Origin: Massospora cicadina
Taxonomy: Eukaryota > Entomophthoromycota > Entomophthoromycetes > Entomophthorales > Entomophthoraceae
Direction of reading: 5' to 3'
Assembly: GCA_022478985.1 (NCBI GenBank)
Contig: JAKSZP010008034.1
Location: 102,807 to 166,806, forward strand
DNA length: 64,000 nt
The position numbers and the translations under genes were made by a program. This document shows, one piece after another, positions 35,228 through 47,474 of this stretch (its first letter is position 1; each line of letters opens with the position of its first letter). The notes under the pieces are model-generated. The model had not been told where the DNA came from, made no database searches, and saw only the letters and a program-made list of their open reading frames with translations.

Positions 35228-36199
35228 AGAATAATTGTTTGAATTGAATTAGAAGATGAAACAGAAACGTAAGAATAAATAGCATCTTTGTTGACTGAAT
35301 GATCAGGTATTTCAATCTCACCTGGATCAGATATCACATGACAATCTTTAAAAGTAGTAGAAGTTTGATATTGAGGCACAGGAGGTAGGTCAGCACAGGT
35401 AGCCTCTTGCCCTATGCTGACTCCTCTTTTTTGAATCATCAGCTTGTTCTTCCAACATTGTTAGTCCTTATGATCAACTAGTCCTCAGTAGCCAAAAGGA
35501 TCCTTCTTAGGTTTAAGTTTGAGTCTAGGAGTCACCACATGGAAATAGGAGTGAGAATTATAAGCGGAAGATGGATGCACCACACGGTTAGGGATCTCCA
35601 TTAACGCCTCTATTATGTTGATAATAGACTGTAAATTACCTTTAAAAGAAATCAAATTAAGTAAAAATTGAGTACAGGAAGAAAATCATTCATCACAGCC
35701 AAAATGGCATCATCCAAACTAATATGATCACAAATAGTAAGAGTCTGGGCATCATGATTAGATCGCATAGTAAATTCTTTAATTGATTCTCCTTGTCAAA
35801 CTTGGATGCTCATGAAGACTTTCTATTAATTAGATAGAATTTGATCACTCCCAAATTCCTTAATAAAAGCAATTTTCACTTGAACCCACTTATAGCAAAC
35901 CTTAAGGTGAGGGACCATAATTCTTGAGAAAATTGACTTAAACAATAAGTAATATGCCAAACTTTTTGTTGATAAGTTGCTCCATACATCGCTCGCTCAT
36001 AAAAAATAGAAAAGAGTGAATACTACCTTCACCTGGCTCATACTTATCTTTAAGCTAGGTTTGAAAGAGATGGAGTCAATGCTTAATATGTGAACGCCTA
36101 ATACCAGGATTGGATCAGCTTTGGAGAGTTCAGACTTGGGGATATGGAGTTAAGTATGAATTCATTCAATTTATTGATGTAAATTGTTAAAATCCTGCA

Positions 36200-37170
36200 A
36201 GTTTTGTACTCATTAAGTAATGTGGTCATTTGAAGAAGATTGACTTAGATTAAAAGTTGCAGCTACCATTTCTTCTTTCTTATTCTCAATTACTCCATAC
36301 TTAGCGGTTAAGAGGTCAATGGAGGTGGATAACATTGAAAACTGAGTTTCTTGAGTAGATTGATTAGCATTGCATAGGCGATGAGCATTTTCAACACCAT
36401 CCAATAAATTCGTTAACAAATAGTCTTAGTTAGTTGAGTGGTCTACCAAAGATAAGAAACATCTGAGCTATGGTCTGCATTTGGCTTTCTAGGGCTTTCA
36501 ATCTTGTTACCAATGGATTTAGAGTTTCATAGTCAGGAAACGAAAGCATAGGGATGGGGACCTGGGGGCCCTTAAGAACCTTCACGATCTGCAGGCCCAG
36601 GGGTGCCTTGTTGACCCGCAGGTCCCTGAGGACCTCTCTCACCAGTAGGCCCCAGTGTCACAGAGTGAGAATTATGTGGTCCTGGAGGTCCCGGAGGACT
36701 GATAGGACTAGTTTACCTTCTCAAATACTATCCAAAGCTCATATGAGTTGTTAAAGTAGCCCGTCTAATTCAACAAAGCATTCCTCATATGGGGTCCATG
36801 ACTGTTTTGATTGAATAGTAAACTCCTCTTCAAGGGTAGTATTTTAATGTTGGATAGGTTTAGCAACTTCAGTAAACTGCTGAGATACTTCTTGACCTAA
36901 ATGACTCACAACTCATTATTGATTCTAACAAATTAAAAAGTGCAACTCATTATTTTCTCTCCAATTGTCAACTATAGCTTCCTGATTATCATGACCAAAT
37001 TTAGAAGCGGTTTCATAGAATGAGGATAACTAAGAATGAAACTGTTGAGCCATAGGCAACTGGCGTTGAATCTCAAGATATTGTAACCCCAAGCTTTGAA
37101 GTATCTATTGAATGGCAGGATGCACGTACTGCCTGAGATACTGCTCCATTTTGACCAACACAACCTCAGT
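36200..37170 (-). pseudogene. gypsy 3 gag region with collagen-like Gly-X-Y stretch
   Basis: Minus-strand frames upstream of protease. From about 36705 to 36545 one frame reads as Gly-X-Y triplets (PPGPPGPHN, then GPTGERGPQGPAGQQGTPGP, then after a stop GPPGPHP). Next to it are helical Leu/Glu/Gln-rich pieces (TRLKALESQMQTIAQMF) like a coiled coil. The capsid proper is probably in the broken frames around 35560-36200. The position between 5' LTR and protease supports gag. Confidence 0.6.
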
Positions 37171-37598
37171 ATGTTGTAAGACAGCTATATATATAATTTC
37201 ATCATGTTAGATGAAACCTTAGAAGCTGTTCTCAATCAGGACGCGCTCCTGGATTAATAGCCCCTCTTTATAAGGCCTTTAACTGTTTCTTCTACATCAG
37301 CAGGCTGAAATTGATAATTGGCTTGGTCAGGGATTTCAATTTTTAAGCCCATAGACGCTTATAAATAAAAATCACTGATATTAGCAGAAGGCATCTCCTG
37401 CATGTTGGTATGTACCCATTGAGTGATACTCATTAATTCTTCTGATGAGGGACTTTCTTTTCTAGAAGTATTCATTATTGTGAACATATGCTTTCACCAG
37501 GTAGCCTCAGGAGCAGAGCTGGAAGGGAGCACTAGTATTAAGTTTTGTGAGAAGTTAGGAAATTCTTGCGCTACAAAAGCTATGAAGTTATTATATTG

Positions 37599-38108
37599 TG
37601 GCCTTAGCGTGTATTAAAATAAGGCACCAAAATTATTAGTTTTGTTGCAATATTGGATTTAATTGGAATAAAGATATTTGATCTTAAATGACGAACATGT
37701 AGCTTTGCGAGACAAAATAAGTGGTCCATTTATTAGTTAAAATTTAGATATAAATATAGTAGTGGATTTAGTAGGTCTTCATTAGGATCTTTGTGCTTCA
37801 AACGAGGTAAGATCTTTTCTACTAGAGGACCAACATTGCTGATTATTACTGATATTTGTGATTGTTAGATCTGATAAGATTTTTGTTGGATGAGATCAAC
37901 CTTCTCATTGAGGGCTCAGCCCTTTCAGAATGTTTAGCCTCCTTGGAAGGCTTAGCCCCATCAGGCAGTTGAGACTGATAACTTTGAAGAGTCAATAATC
38001 AGTCTAAAAGAGAATTGGATATATATGTCGGGTTTTTTATAATCTTATTAGACTGAGACGATGAGCCTTAATCATAATTAGAATCGGTCATTGCAGGTAA
38101 TTCCAACA
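37599..38108 (-). repeat. gypsy 3 5' LTR
   Basis: About 510 bp and the partner of 31211-31726. On the element strand it begins TGTTGGAATTACC at 38108. Differences from the 3' LTR are spread over the whole length, with conserved central blocks, so insertion was not recent. The primer-binding site should lie just below 37599, but I could not match it to a tRNA. Confidence 0.85.
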
Positions 38109-38143
38109 CTAGGATTCCTTAGGAAAAGCCACCAAAGCTCCAG

Positions 38144-41100
38144 TTGTCAAGGCTCCCAAAAAACCACACCCAGAAGAATTCCCAAACTACAAGAATACTT
38201 TTAAGAACAATCTTGCAGGAACCTCACCCATACAAGAAGTGGACTTCAACAATTTTATCCCCATTCAGGTATATGATTACATCAGACTTACCAAAGATAT
38301 TTTGGTTCAGATTAAGGATAATTTTCAAACAACTCTACCAAGAGCTTCCCCTGCCACCAATTGATCCCAAAGTTCAATAATCAGCTAGTCAGTCCTAACC
38401 CTGATAAAGTTATAGTCGCTTTGGATAAAATCTGAATCCTCAGATATACAAGAATAATTGACAATAAAATAGAAGTTTTGCCAAATAGATTGAATCCACT
38501 GATATGACTCTGGTGACAGCTGGTGTTATTTACTGCAATGCGCCTAAAAATTACATGCATGCCAAAAGAGACATGCACATGTTCAGAGACATCTTCACCT
38601 GCGACATTAACAATGGAAAATCATTGCAATTTCCATACTCCCAGCTATTCACTGAATTGTAAAGTAATAACCCCCACAACAGCTGCAAGATTTCATGAAA
38701 ACAAGATCGCTTCTGGTGCCACCTAGATATGACTCACTACTCATATCCTAATTGAGATGGCCATTTTCTTTGAGTTGTTTTTATCCATACTGAGGATGCC
38801 CTAAAATGGATGAATTTGGTTATTAACCAAGACACAGTGGAGGCAACTGTCTGCAAGAACTTCAAGCCAACTGACGCCAAAGCCTGACTCAAAGACAGCA
38901 TCAACCTCCATAATGTCATTAAGTAAACAAATTGGGTATCCCGTCAAAGTGGCGCCTTCTATTAGAAAGCTCAGGTTTATTGCTGATGGATCTTAACACA
39001 TAAGTCATGTGCTTCCCTAAAATTTTGATTGCGCTAGATTGGGCACATCATACCATCACCACCGATATGATGCTCAAAAGCACAACTACCTATTCCCCCA
39101 AGGAGGCTTGCCATGGATTAAAGCTGATTTTATGGCTACTGAAGCCTTACACTGGTCATATACATGCATATCGTCTGCTAAAATCATGCAACCTGCCCAA
39201 AAATGTCTAGATGAATGAGAATGCGGTGGAGTGGGGACCCTTCTTAGACTGATTGCTGTAGAATGCCATCAATTGGAGTGAAAATGGCGTCACTCCCATT
39301 GAAATAAAATATACTGAATTCATAATGGAGCCAGTATTGACTTGTCCGCGTTTAAGCTAACTTGGGAGTTAACAAAAACATCTATAAAACCCTTTGCTTG
39401 CAGCCTTTTTCCCCATATACAAATTGGTATTCTAAAGGGAATATGCTACCCTGGCCAAAGCGGTTGACTTTGATGTCAGGCTTTACACCAAAACTGCCCA
39501 CCCTGGATCAAGCACAAAATCTTGCCCCATGCAGTGGCAGCAATGTGCGGGGTTATGACCCCCAAACTTGTACAGGACTGGTTGCAGACTAGAATCTGAG
39601 TCAAAGAGATCTATGGAACTAGAGACAATCTTACTGGGAATAATCTTTTGTGGAACCCTATGCTGCTAAAGGCTTCACTACATCAGAAGCCTTCCATTTA
39701 TGTGAGCTGGACTTACCTGCTAAAATGAAATGCTTGTTCACCAATGCAGTTTTGAACAGCATAATTGTGAAGGACAGGTGCCAATAAAGCTCCTTCACCC
39801 TTGACATCCTCCAACTTTACATTCATACATATACAGCCCTGGAAGATGTCTCCACAGGTAACGCCTTGTCTTCTTCCCTGCCAATGTTCAAGGATGGAAG
39901 ATTATTGAAATTGATGTGGCAGTGGCCTTCGAGATCAGCAAACGTGGCATAAATATGTACTAAGTTTAGGTCTACCTGAGCCATGGTTTAAACTAATGAA
40001 TCATTAATTAGGATCTTAAAGGGGAAGATGCCAGTAAAGCTTAAAACCTTCAAAAAAAAACTAAAATGTATAGCATGGCAGCTTTCCAACATGATGAGCC
40101 ATTTGTAAATGGCTCTGGCAGCCATATCAATTTTATACGCTCCCTCATCAATGGCATATTTTCTTATTAGGCTAAGTTCATACCTCAAGGATGCTATATG
40201 CGTCCCCTTATGATTTGTTCAAGAAGTAATGGTCAGGTTTGATCATGACCATCTATCAGGATCTGGACAAGGTCCTGTCAGGCGTTAATTAAAATTGTCA
40301 CTGGGTGCAAAAATGTGGTTATACCAATATTTTGATCCTTAGAAAACTCAACAAAAAATCCTAAATGTGTGGTTTAATTAAAAGGGGAACTACCTGAAAA
40401 TGGACCTGAACTATTACGTGAACCAAATTGACCTTTGAATTAACCTTTTACAACCTAACAAAGGACTGAGAATATGAATGAGTCCATGAAGCAATCCTCA
40501 TGGGACTATCATAACATGGCGAGTTATGCAACTTTCACAAGGCTGGTGGTTAATATATTGCCAAGTGCCTTTTCCCAAAAAGTAGAGGCGCTCTACAAGA
40601 TGGCCCCTAGATGAAGGCTAATAAAATCTCCCTACCCAGATTCATCTTCATTCTAAACATTAGGCTTATTGTCTACATCAAATAAGAGGCTTCCAGGCAG
40701 GTGTGCCAATCCTGTTACTAGATCAGCCATAGATGGCTCAGTGCCACCATAAAAGGTGGAAATCGCTCCATGAATATGATAAAATCTTTACTGCCAGGAT
40801 TAAAAAGTCAGATCAAAAACCTCTTTATGGCCAAACCAAAAAATGGCTTCTGCACAACCTCAAGGAGGTATTGGATATAAAACAACAACATAAGGAACTT
40901 GATGCTGCTCACAATGAGACGTGGGAGTGTGAGACCACAAAGAGTTATAGGCCAAAGTTGAGCCTTTTATTAATCAGAACCCAGATGCATATAAAAAAAT
41001 GAGGGTATGAGCCCCAAACCTTCAGTGATCCACCTGCCCCAGGCAGAGTAGCCAAAAAGGAGGAGGAGTGCTAGAAGAAGGTGGTACCTAAAAATTGCTA

Positions 41101-41300
41101 AAAACCTCATAAGGAAAAGACTGCTACAAAAGTGGTAATTCCCACTAAAAAACCCTCTTCCAGAAAGCCATTAAATGGCAAGCCTTCAGCTAAAAATCCC
41201 CCCAGCCAGAATATACCCAAGTCTAAATTATCACAATAAAATCAAACTACAAGATCCATTTAAAATACAATTAGTGACTCTGAGAGTCATTCAACATCAG
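38144..41300 (+). pseudogene. LINE 2 ORF1-like region (tentative)
   Basis: The first frame starts after a KAPVVKAPKKPHPEE-type basic stretch, and the last part (about 41090-41260) is again Lys/Ser/Pro-rich (KPSSRKPLNGKPSAKNPPSQ). Such basic flanks are common in ORF1 nucleic-acid-binding proteins. Central pieces (39362-39592 and 40733-41002) are open but have no motif I can name. No CCHC knuckle was found with confidence. It is called ORF1 from its place upstream of the endonuclease. Confidence 0.4.
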
Positions 41301-41907
41301 CTTCTAAGACAACTTCTTGATCCTCAGCTCTGAAGGATCAACCAAAGTTCATGCTTAATCTCATGCTTTTTTTAACTATATATAGAAATGGGGATGTCTA
41401 TAGAGTTTCCAGTACACAAAATTTCTGGCAACACTATACCTGTTCTAACCAACCACCCTTTGTCAATCATCAGCTACCCCTCATCTAGTCTTGACGCCCA
41501 CTGACTCCAAAAAAGCAACCTTCAACTGAGACTCTTTCCATAACCCAGACAAGCTTCATACCTGTGTGTCATCAGTCAGGAATGATCCTCATAACAGAAA
41601 ATGCTAGGGGGATGGCTAGAATTCAGATGACTGCGAGGAAGATCCATCATTTTTACAAAACTATACAGATAGTGATATAAATTTAAATATTGGAAACACA
41701 AGTTTATAGCCAGAAATAACTGGTGCCAAACTCAAGCCATGCCGTAATTACTCATTATAGTCCCTGAAAAGGATGCTCCAATCCCCTATGGATGGATCAC
41801 ATTGTGATTGTCGCTTTAAACAAAAACACGGATCTAAAATTTTTGGAAGACATGCACACTGGTCGGATCATAGTAGCCAATGCCATCAATTAAGCACTGG
41901 AAATAGT

Positions 41908-43431
41908 TGTCATGAAAGTGGCAAGTAGATTTTAGACTGGCCTTACAGTCTCTATGCACAAACACCCAAATGGCAAGCCTGAAAGCTAAAGGCGCTGCTG
42001 TTTGAACAACGTTGAATTGTGCTGGTAGAGATTTCACATCAGCGAGCGCCAATAGGCCATAAATGTAAATAACAACCTGGCAACAAACCATGCAGTTACA
42101 TCCCCAGGGCCTGTGAATTTGGGTGTTGGGAAAGGAAGATTAGGAATATTAGGTTTAAACTTTTTATTTGAGTTGGCCGCCCTGAGGATGATACTGCACC
42201 AATGAAGGGAAGTGAAGAAAATGGGAAAGGAGGATAGAACCTGGAAAAACTTCATGCGCGGTGTATGATAGGCCAGGAACTCAATGGACCGCCTTTACAA
42301 TTTGCTATCTCAGTTTGGGGCATTGGTGCGAAACTCCAACACAATCATAATTGTTTCCTACCCAAAAGTTCTTCTACTGGGATTGAACTGAGGTTTATAT
42401 TTTGTCATAGATAAAATTGAATTTGCGGTGCGAATTTTCATTTAATTAAAGATAGAAATCAACTGTCATTTTCTCAGTGTGTTACAACTGCTTAGATAGA
42501 CAATTGATTTTGGGATAGCTTAGAAAATCTCAGTATTAGCGCCTTTAAGATTCACCTAAACTGGCGAACTTTGAGCGATGGGGGAAAGACTTAAACTAGT
42601 TTATACTGAATTTTATATTGTCAGCTGTGGTCTAAGTTGCTGTCAGTTCATTTATGGACGCACAATTTGTGGATATACTATAATTATGACGATTGGTGCA
42701 ATGGAGTTTCACCCACCTGTGACAGAAACCTCCCAAGGCCGCCCATTTAGGAGCACCATCTGAGGTCAGGAACAGGTTCAGTGTTCAACCCACTCACAAC
42801 AGGTTGCTTTGGCATTCATTTGACTGAGCGTAATTCATCAGATGAGGCTTATGATAGTTTTGGGAAAGGTTCTAAACTGGCTTCAACTTTTGACAATGGC
42901 AATGCCATTGCGAGTTCCACCAAAGTTTCAATCTTAGATGCTTTCCTCATTGAAGGCATGCTTCTGTCATGCCTTGTTCCCAATATTTTCTAGGAGGGCT
43001 CCAAACTGGTGGCAACATTTAACAATTGCTCAATGCCACTGGTGAAAATTACCAAATCTTTAACATTTACCACTTTTCCCGCTGGAATTACATACCTGTT
43101 GAGCTTTGTTACTGATGGTTTGCAATTATTGACTATTAAAGTCAAATATTCACCATTGTTAATCATATATGGCCCCTTTGCCCCAAACGGATGCCAATTT
43201 AAATTGCCAACTTGCTACAGATTCTTATAATTCTTCCCATTAATTTTTTAGGTGTAAGAACTGGTGTTGGGGTGGAATCCTCAAAGGGGACGCCATGACC
43301 CACCACTTGTTCACCACATGAGCGAGGTTGCCCTGGAAGATGAGGGGGCTGCCGGCCTTTTTGACCCCTTCTTGGATGGGAAGGGGAACACACCCAAATC
43401 CAAATGGAGGGGGCGCTCCCCCAGATTTACA
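41908..43431 (-). repeat. Solo LTR of family LTR-X, copy C, carrying a nested SINE
   Basis: On the minus strand it starts TGTAAATCTGGGGGAGCG at 43431 and ends TTTCATGACA at 41908. It aligns with copies A, B and D. It is longer than B because a 5'-truncated SINE (42165-42390) sits inside. Flanking target bases (ATAGT / GAAGC) no longer match, but the endonuclease reading of LINE 2 resumes right at its borders. Confidence 0.7.
42165..42390 (-). mobile_element. 5'-truncated SINE copy nested in LTR-X copy C
   Basis: On the minus strand it begins within the box B-like CAGTTCAATCCCAG and follows the complete SINE at 53495-53786 to its CTCAAATAAA end. Approximate target duplications are AGGTTTAAACTTTT at 42151-42164 and AGGTTTATATTTT at 42391-42403. 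LTR-X copy B lacks it, so it is the empty site. Confidence 0.7.
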
Positions 43432-44154
43432 GAAGCATTAGGGTGATCGCAGTTTATGCATCACTGAGAGCCCCATGAAACCCATAGATTTTAAAATTTT
43501 TATTGTATATGCAATCTGAAATGTGTGTTACAAAAAAGTAAGGCTGATGATATGCTGGAGTACTTGGTGCCTTGTGGATGTGCCTGACAATAGGTGAAGA
43601 GGACAATGCCCAGCAAACCTTTTGAGATGGATTCAAAATAGCAAAGTAGAGCTGATGATTGGTTATAGGCTGAAAAATCCTGGTCTCGTCTGACTTAAAG
43701 CCTCTAACTAAACAGCAAGGATACATAAATGTAGAAAGTGATTAAATGATCATTTAAATATCCATTGATATGAGTGAACCCTAAAACAGCGCAAGTGGAA
43801 GATCTCTCCATCTACACTGAAGGTAATAAATGCAGAAGACCATTGTAAAAATTTTATTGAATCATGCTAAACAGAACCAGCTATTTGGATGGTTCCCTTC
43901 AAATGCTAGACAAATGTCAAGTAAAAGCTAAATTAGGGAAATAGTCATATTTAAAAATTGAAAACTACATGCAAACTTCCACCATGAAACAGCTAAAGGA
44001 TGCCCTGGCAACCTTGAGTATCTTGTGGTGGGACAGCAAGGACTGGTAAAGTGACTATCAGAAGTTGTACAAGTGGTACAAAGCTCTCCTAAACAAGCAG
44101 GTCTATAAATGGCAAACAAAGTCAATCTACTGGTATCAAAGCCTAGTGGGGACG

Positions 44155-45250
44155 ATGGCCAATGAGAGCACGGCGAGCCTCAAGATATTCCAGTACTGGG
44201 CTAAATACATCAGGTCAAAATTACCTCCTGAAAAGCGTCCTCCAATCCAAAATAATAAAGCACAAATTAGAGCACTTTTACAGCAAGTTTTCTGCTACCA
44301 TGAAACCAGCGGTCTGTTGACTGAATTCCTCATTGAACTAGTTAAGCTGTCATTAGGGGAATTATCAGCTGAAGATAAGTGGAATCTCACCACTAAACTC
44401 ACTTTTGCAGATGTAAAACAAAATCTGAAGGAGTTTCTGAAAGGAAGGCGCCAGGCACAGACAACATGTGTATTGAGATGCTGAATGAAAATTGTAACAG
44501 CATCATGCTGAACTCGTCTGAATGTTTAACCATTGCCTGCAAAATAAGATTTTAAATTGAGGGGGCCAAGAGACCCAGATTGTGATTCTTTACAAGAAGG
44601 AAACATAATAGAACCTCAGAAATAGCACATGATGTCTCTTTTGTACGATGACTATCACTTTTTTAATAAATTATCATCCAATCATCCTATGACCACAGCG
44701 TCTTGCACCCTCCACAAGTCCGACTTAGGTTCATCAAGGGTGTACAATATGAGACAGAATAGCTTAATTCAAAGCTTACTTCAGGACATGCAAGGATCTA
44801 AGGATGGCTACCTTATATTTTTGGACATGGAGAAGGCATATGCTGGTAGTGCGGCCCTTCCTTCACGCGGTGATGTGAGCAGTCATATTAACCAATTATT
44901 TTTCCTGTATCACAACGCTGTATTAGGATCTAACCACCAAGGTATTGTTACTGATGGCCTTATGAAAGCTATTTCAATTGGACAGGGCCTATGCCATGGC
45001 TATTCCATGTCCCATAACGTTTTTGACTACACCATGAACATCCTGATGACAGTGGCAGAGATAAAGCTCAAGGGAATCATCCACTCTAGTAAAAACCTAT
45101 TTATAATCAGACCTTTACCAACAACATGGTGGATGGTTTTAGTTCTGAAAATGACCTTCAAGGCATTGGGGAGCTTTTCAGCTTTTGCAAAATTGGCATC
45201 AAAATGCAAAAATAAAATTGAGAAGACCACCATAGTAAAGATTATATAAC
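44155..45250 (+). pseudogene. LINE 2 linker and reverse transcriptase remnant
   Basis: Open from 44155 with a helical linker (IFQYWAKYIRSKLPPEKRPP), then frameshifted into TDNMCIEMLNENC, the usual G(P/T)D...E(F/M)(Y/L) start of RT fingers. The frame at 44629-45249 carries QNSLIQSLLQDMQG and YLIFLDMEKAY (first catalytic Asp), then SIGQGLCHGYSMSHNVFDY, corresponding to the QGxPxSPxLF motif with changes. The FADD box is not recognisable (NNMVDGF near 45120). The enzyme is dead. Confidence 0.65.
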
Positions 45251-46650
45251 TTAATTCACCCTGCCATCCATCTTGACTCCCCTCCTCCCAATCCAGATGC
45301 TCACTATCTTGGAACATTATTCAATGAAAAGGTCCTGTGGTTGAGGAGATGGTCTAAACGCTGATAACCAGTATGTCAGCCGGAATGGCCTACTGGAAGT
45401 ATGTGCACTTAAAGCTCAAAATTCAAGGTGCAAGCAATCAACGTTTTTTCCTGTAAAAGCTCTTGTACATCTCCCACATGATGCCGATGATCCTAACGCT
45501 TGAAAGCAAGACAAAGATGCTCATCTACACCTTCCTACAGAATATTTCAAAAGTGCTGCCAATCGCATTTAAAATCCTCACCAAGCCCAAGCATGAAGGG
45601 GATGTGCCTAATTAATTTATAACCCACACTTGGAGGATATGAGCCAAGTCATTCCTCCACATGGTGCAAAAGCACATGAGCTGCCTGGAGATTATGTCGG
45701 GCATCAACTGGGACCAGATTAAAGGCCATCTGGAAACAATATCATCGCACTCCTTACAAGAAGGGATTGCAACACATCAAAGCTGCACACCCAGCGGAAG
45801 AGCCCCTATTACTGGCGGCTGTGAAATTGGGCGATTCAGCTAGGAATCTAGTTATTCAAAATCACAGTGCAGGATGGCAACTAGACTCAATAGGATAGCA
45901 AATCTCACAATTCAGCAATGAGCTTAGTGACAACAAGGGAGGAGCGAAATTGAATGTAAACAAATTCACCAACAAGCCAATAAATGTTTTTTATAAATCC
46001 AATCTGATCAAAGCTGGGAAACTACTCCTGAAACCTACATCAAACCTGCTATGACCCCAAATTTTAAATGACTGACATAGGAGGGGCATGATACCAACTA
46101 CAACCTCAAGGAGTTTGTTCAGGCCACAATTCCAATTGATGTCCTCCAACCAGCATTAAATCACCTGGCAGATCCTGCACTGGGCTATAAAATTGGGCAA
46201 TCACAGCGGCCTGAATTAATCTCATAAAGTCTGCTTTGTGTGCACTGAACCAGAAGCAGACATCAGCCAGTGATATTTAAAGTGTTCCTTTTCAAGAGGT
46301 ACTGGTCTACAATGAGGTTTCTCCTGTCTGAAGAACAATTGTTGCCAGATAGGTATCTTTTGCAAGATTTTCTCTTTGTGAAACCACTGCAATAACAGTC
46401 AATGCATATTTGAGATTTCCTATTCCAACACTATATATGGTTAGTCAACCTGGAAGTTGTGGTCAAGAAATTGAGCCTTGGGCGCCCTCATTACAAAGGT
46501 CTCGTCTTTAACATGATACAGAATTTCTCTGATCAGCTAATGCGGATCTCAATATTCTTCCGCTTAATACAGGGTACTACAAAGCCTCATTCCTGGCTTG
46601 CACCCCAGAATCAATTTCCAAACATGACAAAGCAACCAATAAATTAAAGC
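45251..46650 (+). pseudogene. LINE 2 ORF2 C-terminal region
   Basis: Broken frames follow the RT and contain pieces typical of the region after the RT thumb (LTILEHYSM near 45297, MVQKHMSCLEIMSGINW at 45661). A Cys/His cluster around 46225-46290 (FVCTEPEADIS...YLKCSF) may be a damaged CCHC finger like that of LINE 1. The end of the element is placed at about 46870 only because recognisable sequence stops. Confidence 0.4.
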
Positions 46651-46870
46651 TTACTTGTATAAGAGGCCCATTGACGCTAGAACCATGGCTAGTGATGGTG
46701 ATCATCGACCAGGAATGGTCAGTAATGCTAGTCAATTATTGGCATCTGTTCCAGATCTTTCAACTTTTATGGCAAAAAATCCAATTTCGCCATTCCACCA
46801 TGCCCTCTATTCATTTTTATTTGAATTAAAGGATATATAGTTTATTAAAATTTACTTGAAGGTACATTAC

Positions 46871-47474
46871 ACGTCCAGATCCAGGTGACTGAGTCAAACA
46901 ATGATGGTAAGCAGTTTTCAGACAAGAAGCGCCATGCAGCCCCTGACTACCAGATAAATGACTAATGATGGTTGGCACAAAGAAAATTCATACAAAAGTC
47001 CCATGTAATAATTTGGCTTGCAAACGTGCTGGTCCTTCCTCATCAACTAATTTTTGCATAATAGAGCCTTTCATGTTGAGCAAGCAGAGCGTAGGAAGAT
47101 TCACACCTCATTTCATGTATCATACCTACTCCTTCAAAGACAAGAAACCATCAAAGGTTGAGCCCCTCCTGGTTGAAGGTGCACCAAAAAATAAGGATGA
47201 GAAGGTCTTTAACTCAAGCTGAGTCAGGCGTGGAGTAAAATACCAGGTGTCATGAAAAAGATACCCTGATTAAAAAAAACCTGGGTCTTTTTTAAATAAT
47301 TGTGATAGAAGCTGTGAGTTGATTGAAGAGTTTCATGCTTAGAATCCCAAATTACACTAGTCATCCCCATTCAAGACAACCGATGTCACAGCCATTAAAC
47401 TATCCCCATAAGAAAAATGTCATGGCCCAATCCCTAGAGTGACGAGTGAGCCCTATTCTTATAGGGAAGGGTAA
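46871..47474 (+). other. Unassigned stretch with an orphan 85-codon ORF
   Basis: The ORF at 46965-47222 begins MMVGTKKIHTKVPC and ends in a Lys/Glu-rich tail (EGAPKNKDEKVFNSS). It is one of few open frames here not explained by a retroelement domain. I do not recognise it, see no promoter or partner gene, and it may be chance or part of LINE 2. Confidence 0.3.

Larger units (their letters stand above)
31211..38108 (-). mobile_element. Ty3/gypsy retrotransposon with both LTRs (gypsy 3), minus strand
   Basis: Two similar LTRs (31211-31726 and 37599-38108) bound minus-strand gag, protease, RT, RNase H and integrase remnants. The LTR 5' end on the element strand is TGTTGGAA, and a polypurine tract TTGAAGGGGGACAT sits directly before the 3' LTR. 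Many stops and visible divergence between the LTRs mean an old insertion. Flanks ATTCA and CTAGG do not match as a duplication. It lies between sequence left of 31211 and LINE 2 ORF1 at 38130, so it may have inserted into LINE 2. Confidence 0.88.
41380..44020 (+). pseudogene. LINE 2 AP-endonuclease, split by LTR-X copy C
   Basis: The left half near 41815-41907 reads NTDLKFLEDMHTGRIIVANA, like the strand preceding the NVYAP motif. The right half resumes at about 43432 with IRVIAVYASL, the (V)xVYAP motif itself. It continues to MIGYRLKNPGLV near 43650-43690 and TARIHKC, comparable to the LIDGYRLxxP and RID boxes of this family. The two halves join in sense across the 1.5-kb LTR-X, which shows that LTR-X is the younger event. 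Confidence 0.6.
38130..46870 (+). mobile_element. LINE relic, plus strand (LINE 2), split by LTR-X
   Basis: From left to right: a Lys/Pro-rich ORF1-like part, a lysine/serine-rich tail ending near 41260, an endonuclease split by LTR-X copy C, linker, RT (44155-45250) and a C-terminal region to about 46650. The RT signature FLDMEKAYAG and the fingers GTDNMCIEML-like piece place it with LINE 1 in the L1/Tad-like group. No target duplication was found. Without LTR-X it is about 7.2 kb. The frames are badly broken. Confidence 0.7.

Noticed and set aside
36554..36754. 66-codon + strand ORF with Arg/Thr-rich sequence.
   Set aside because: It is the antisense of the collagen-like Gly-X-Y stretch of gypsy 3; the repeat pattern of Gly/Pro codons makes the complementary frame open.
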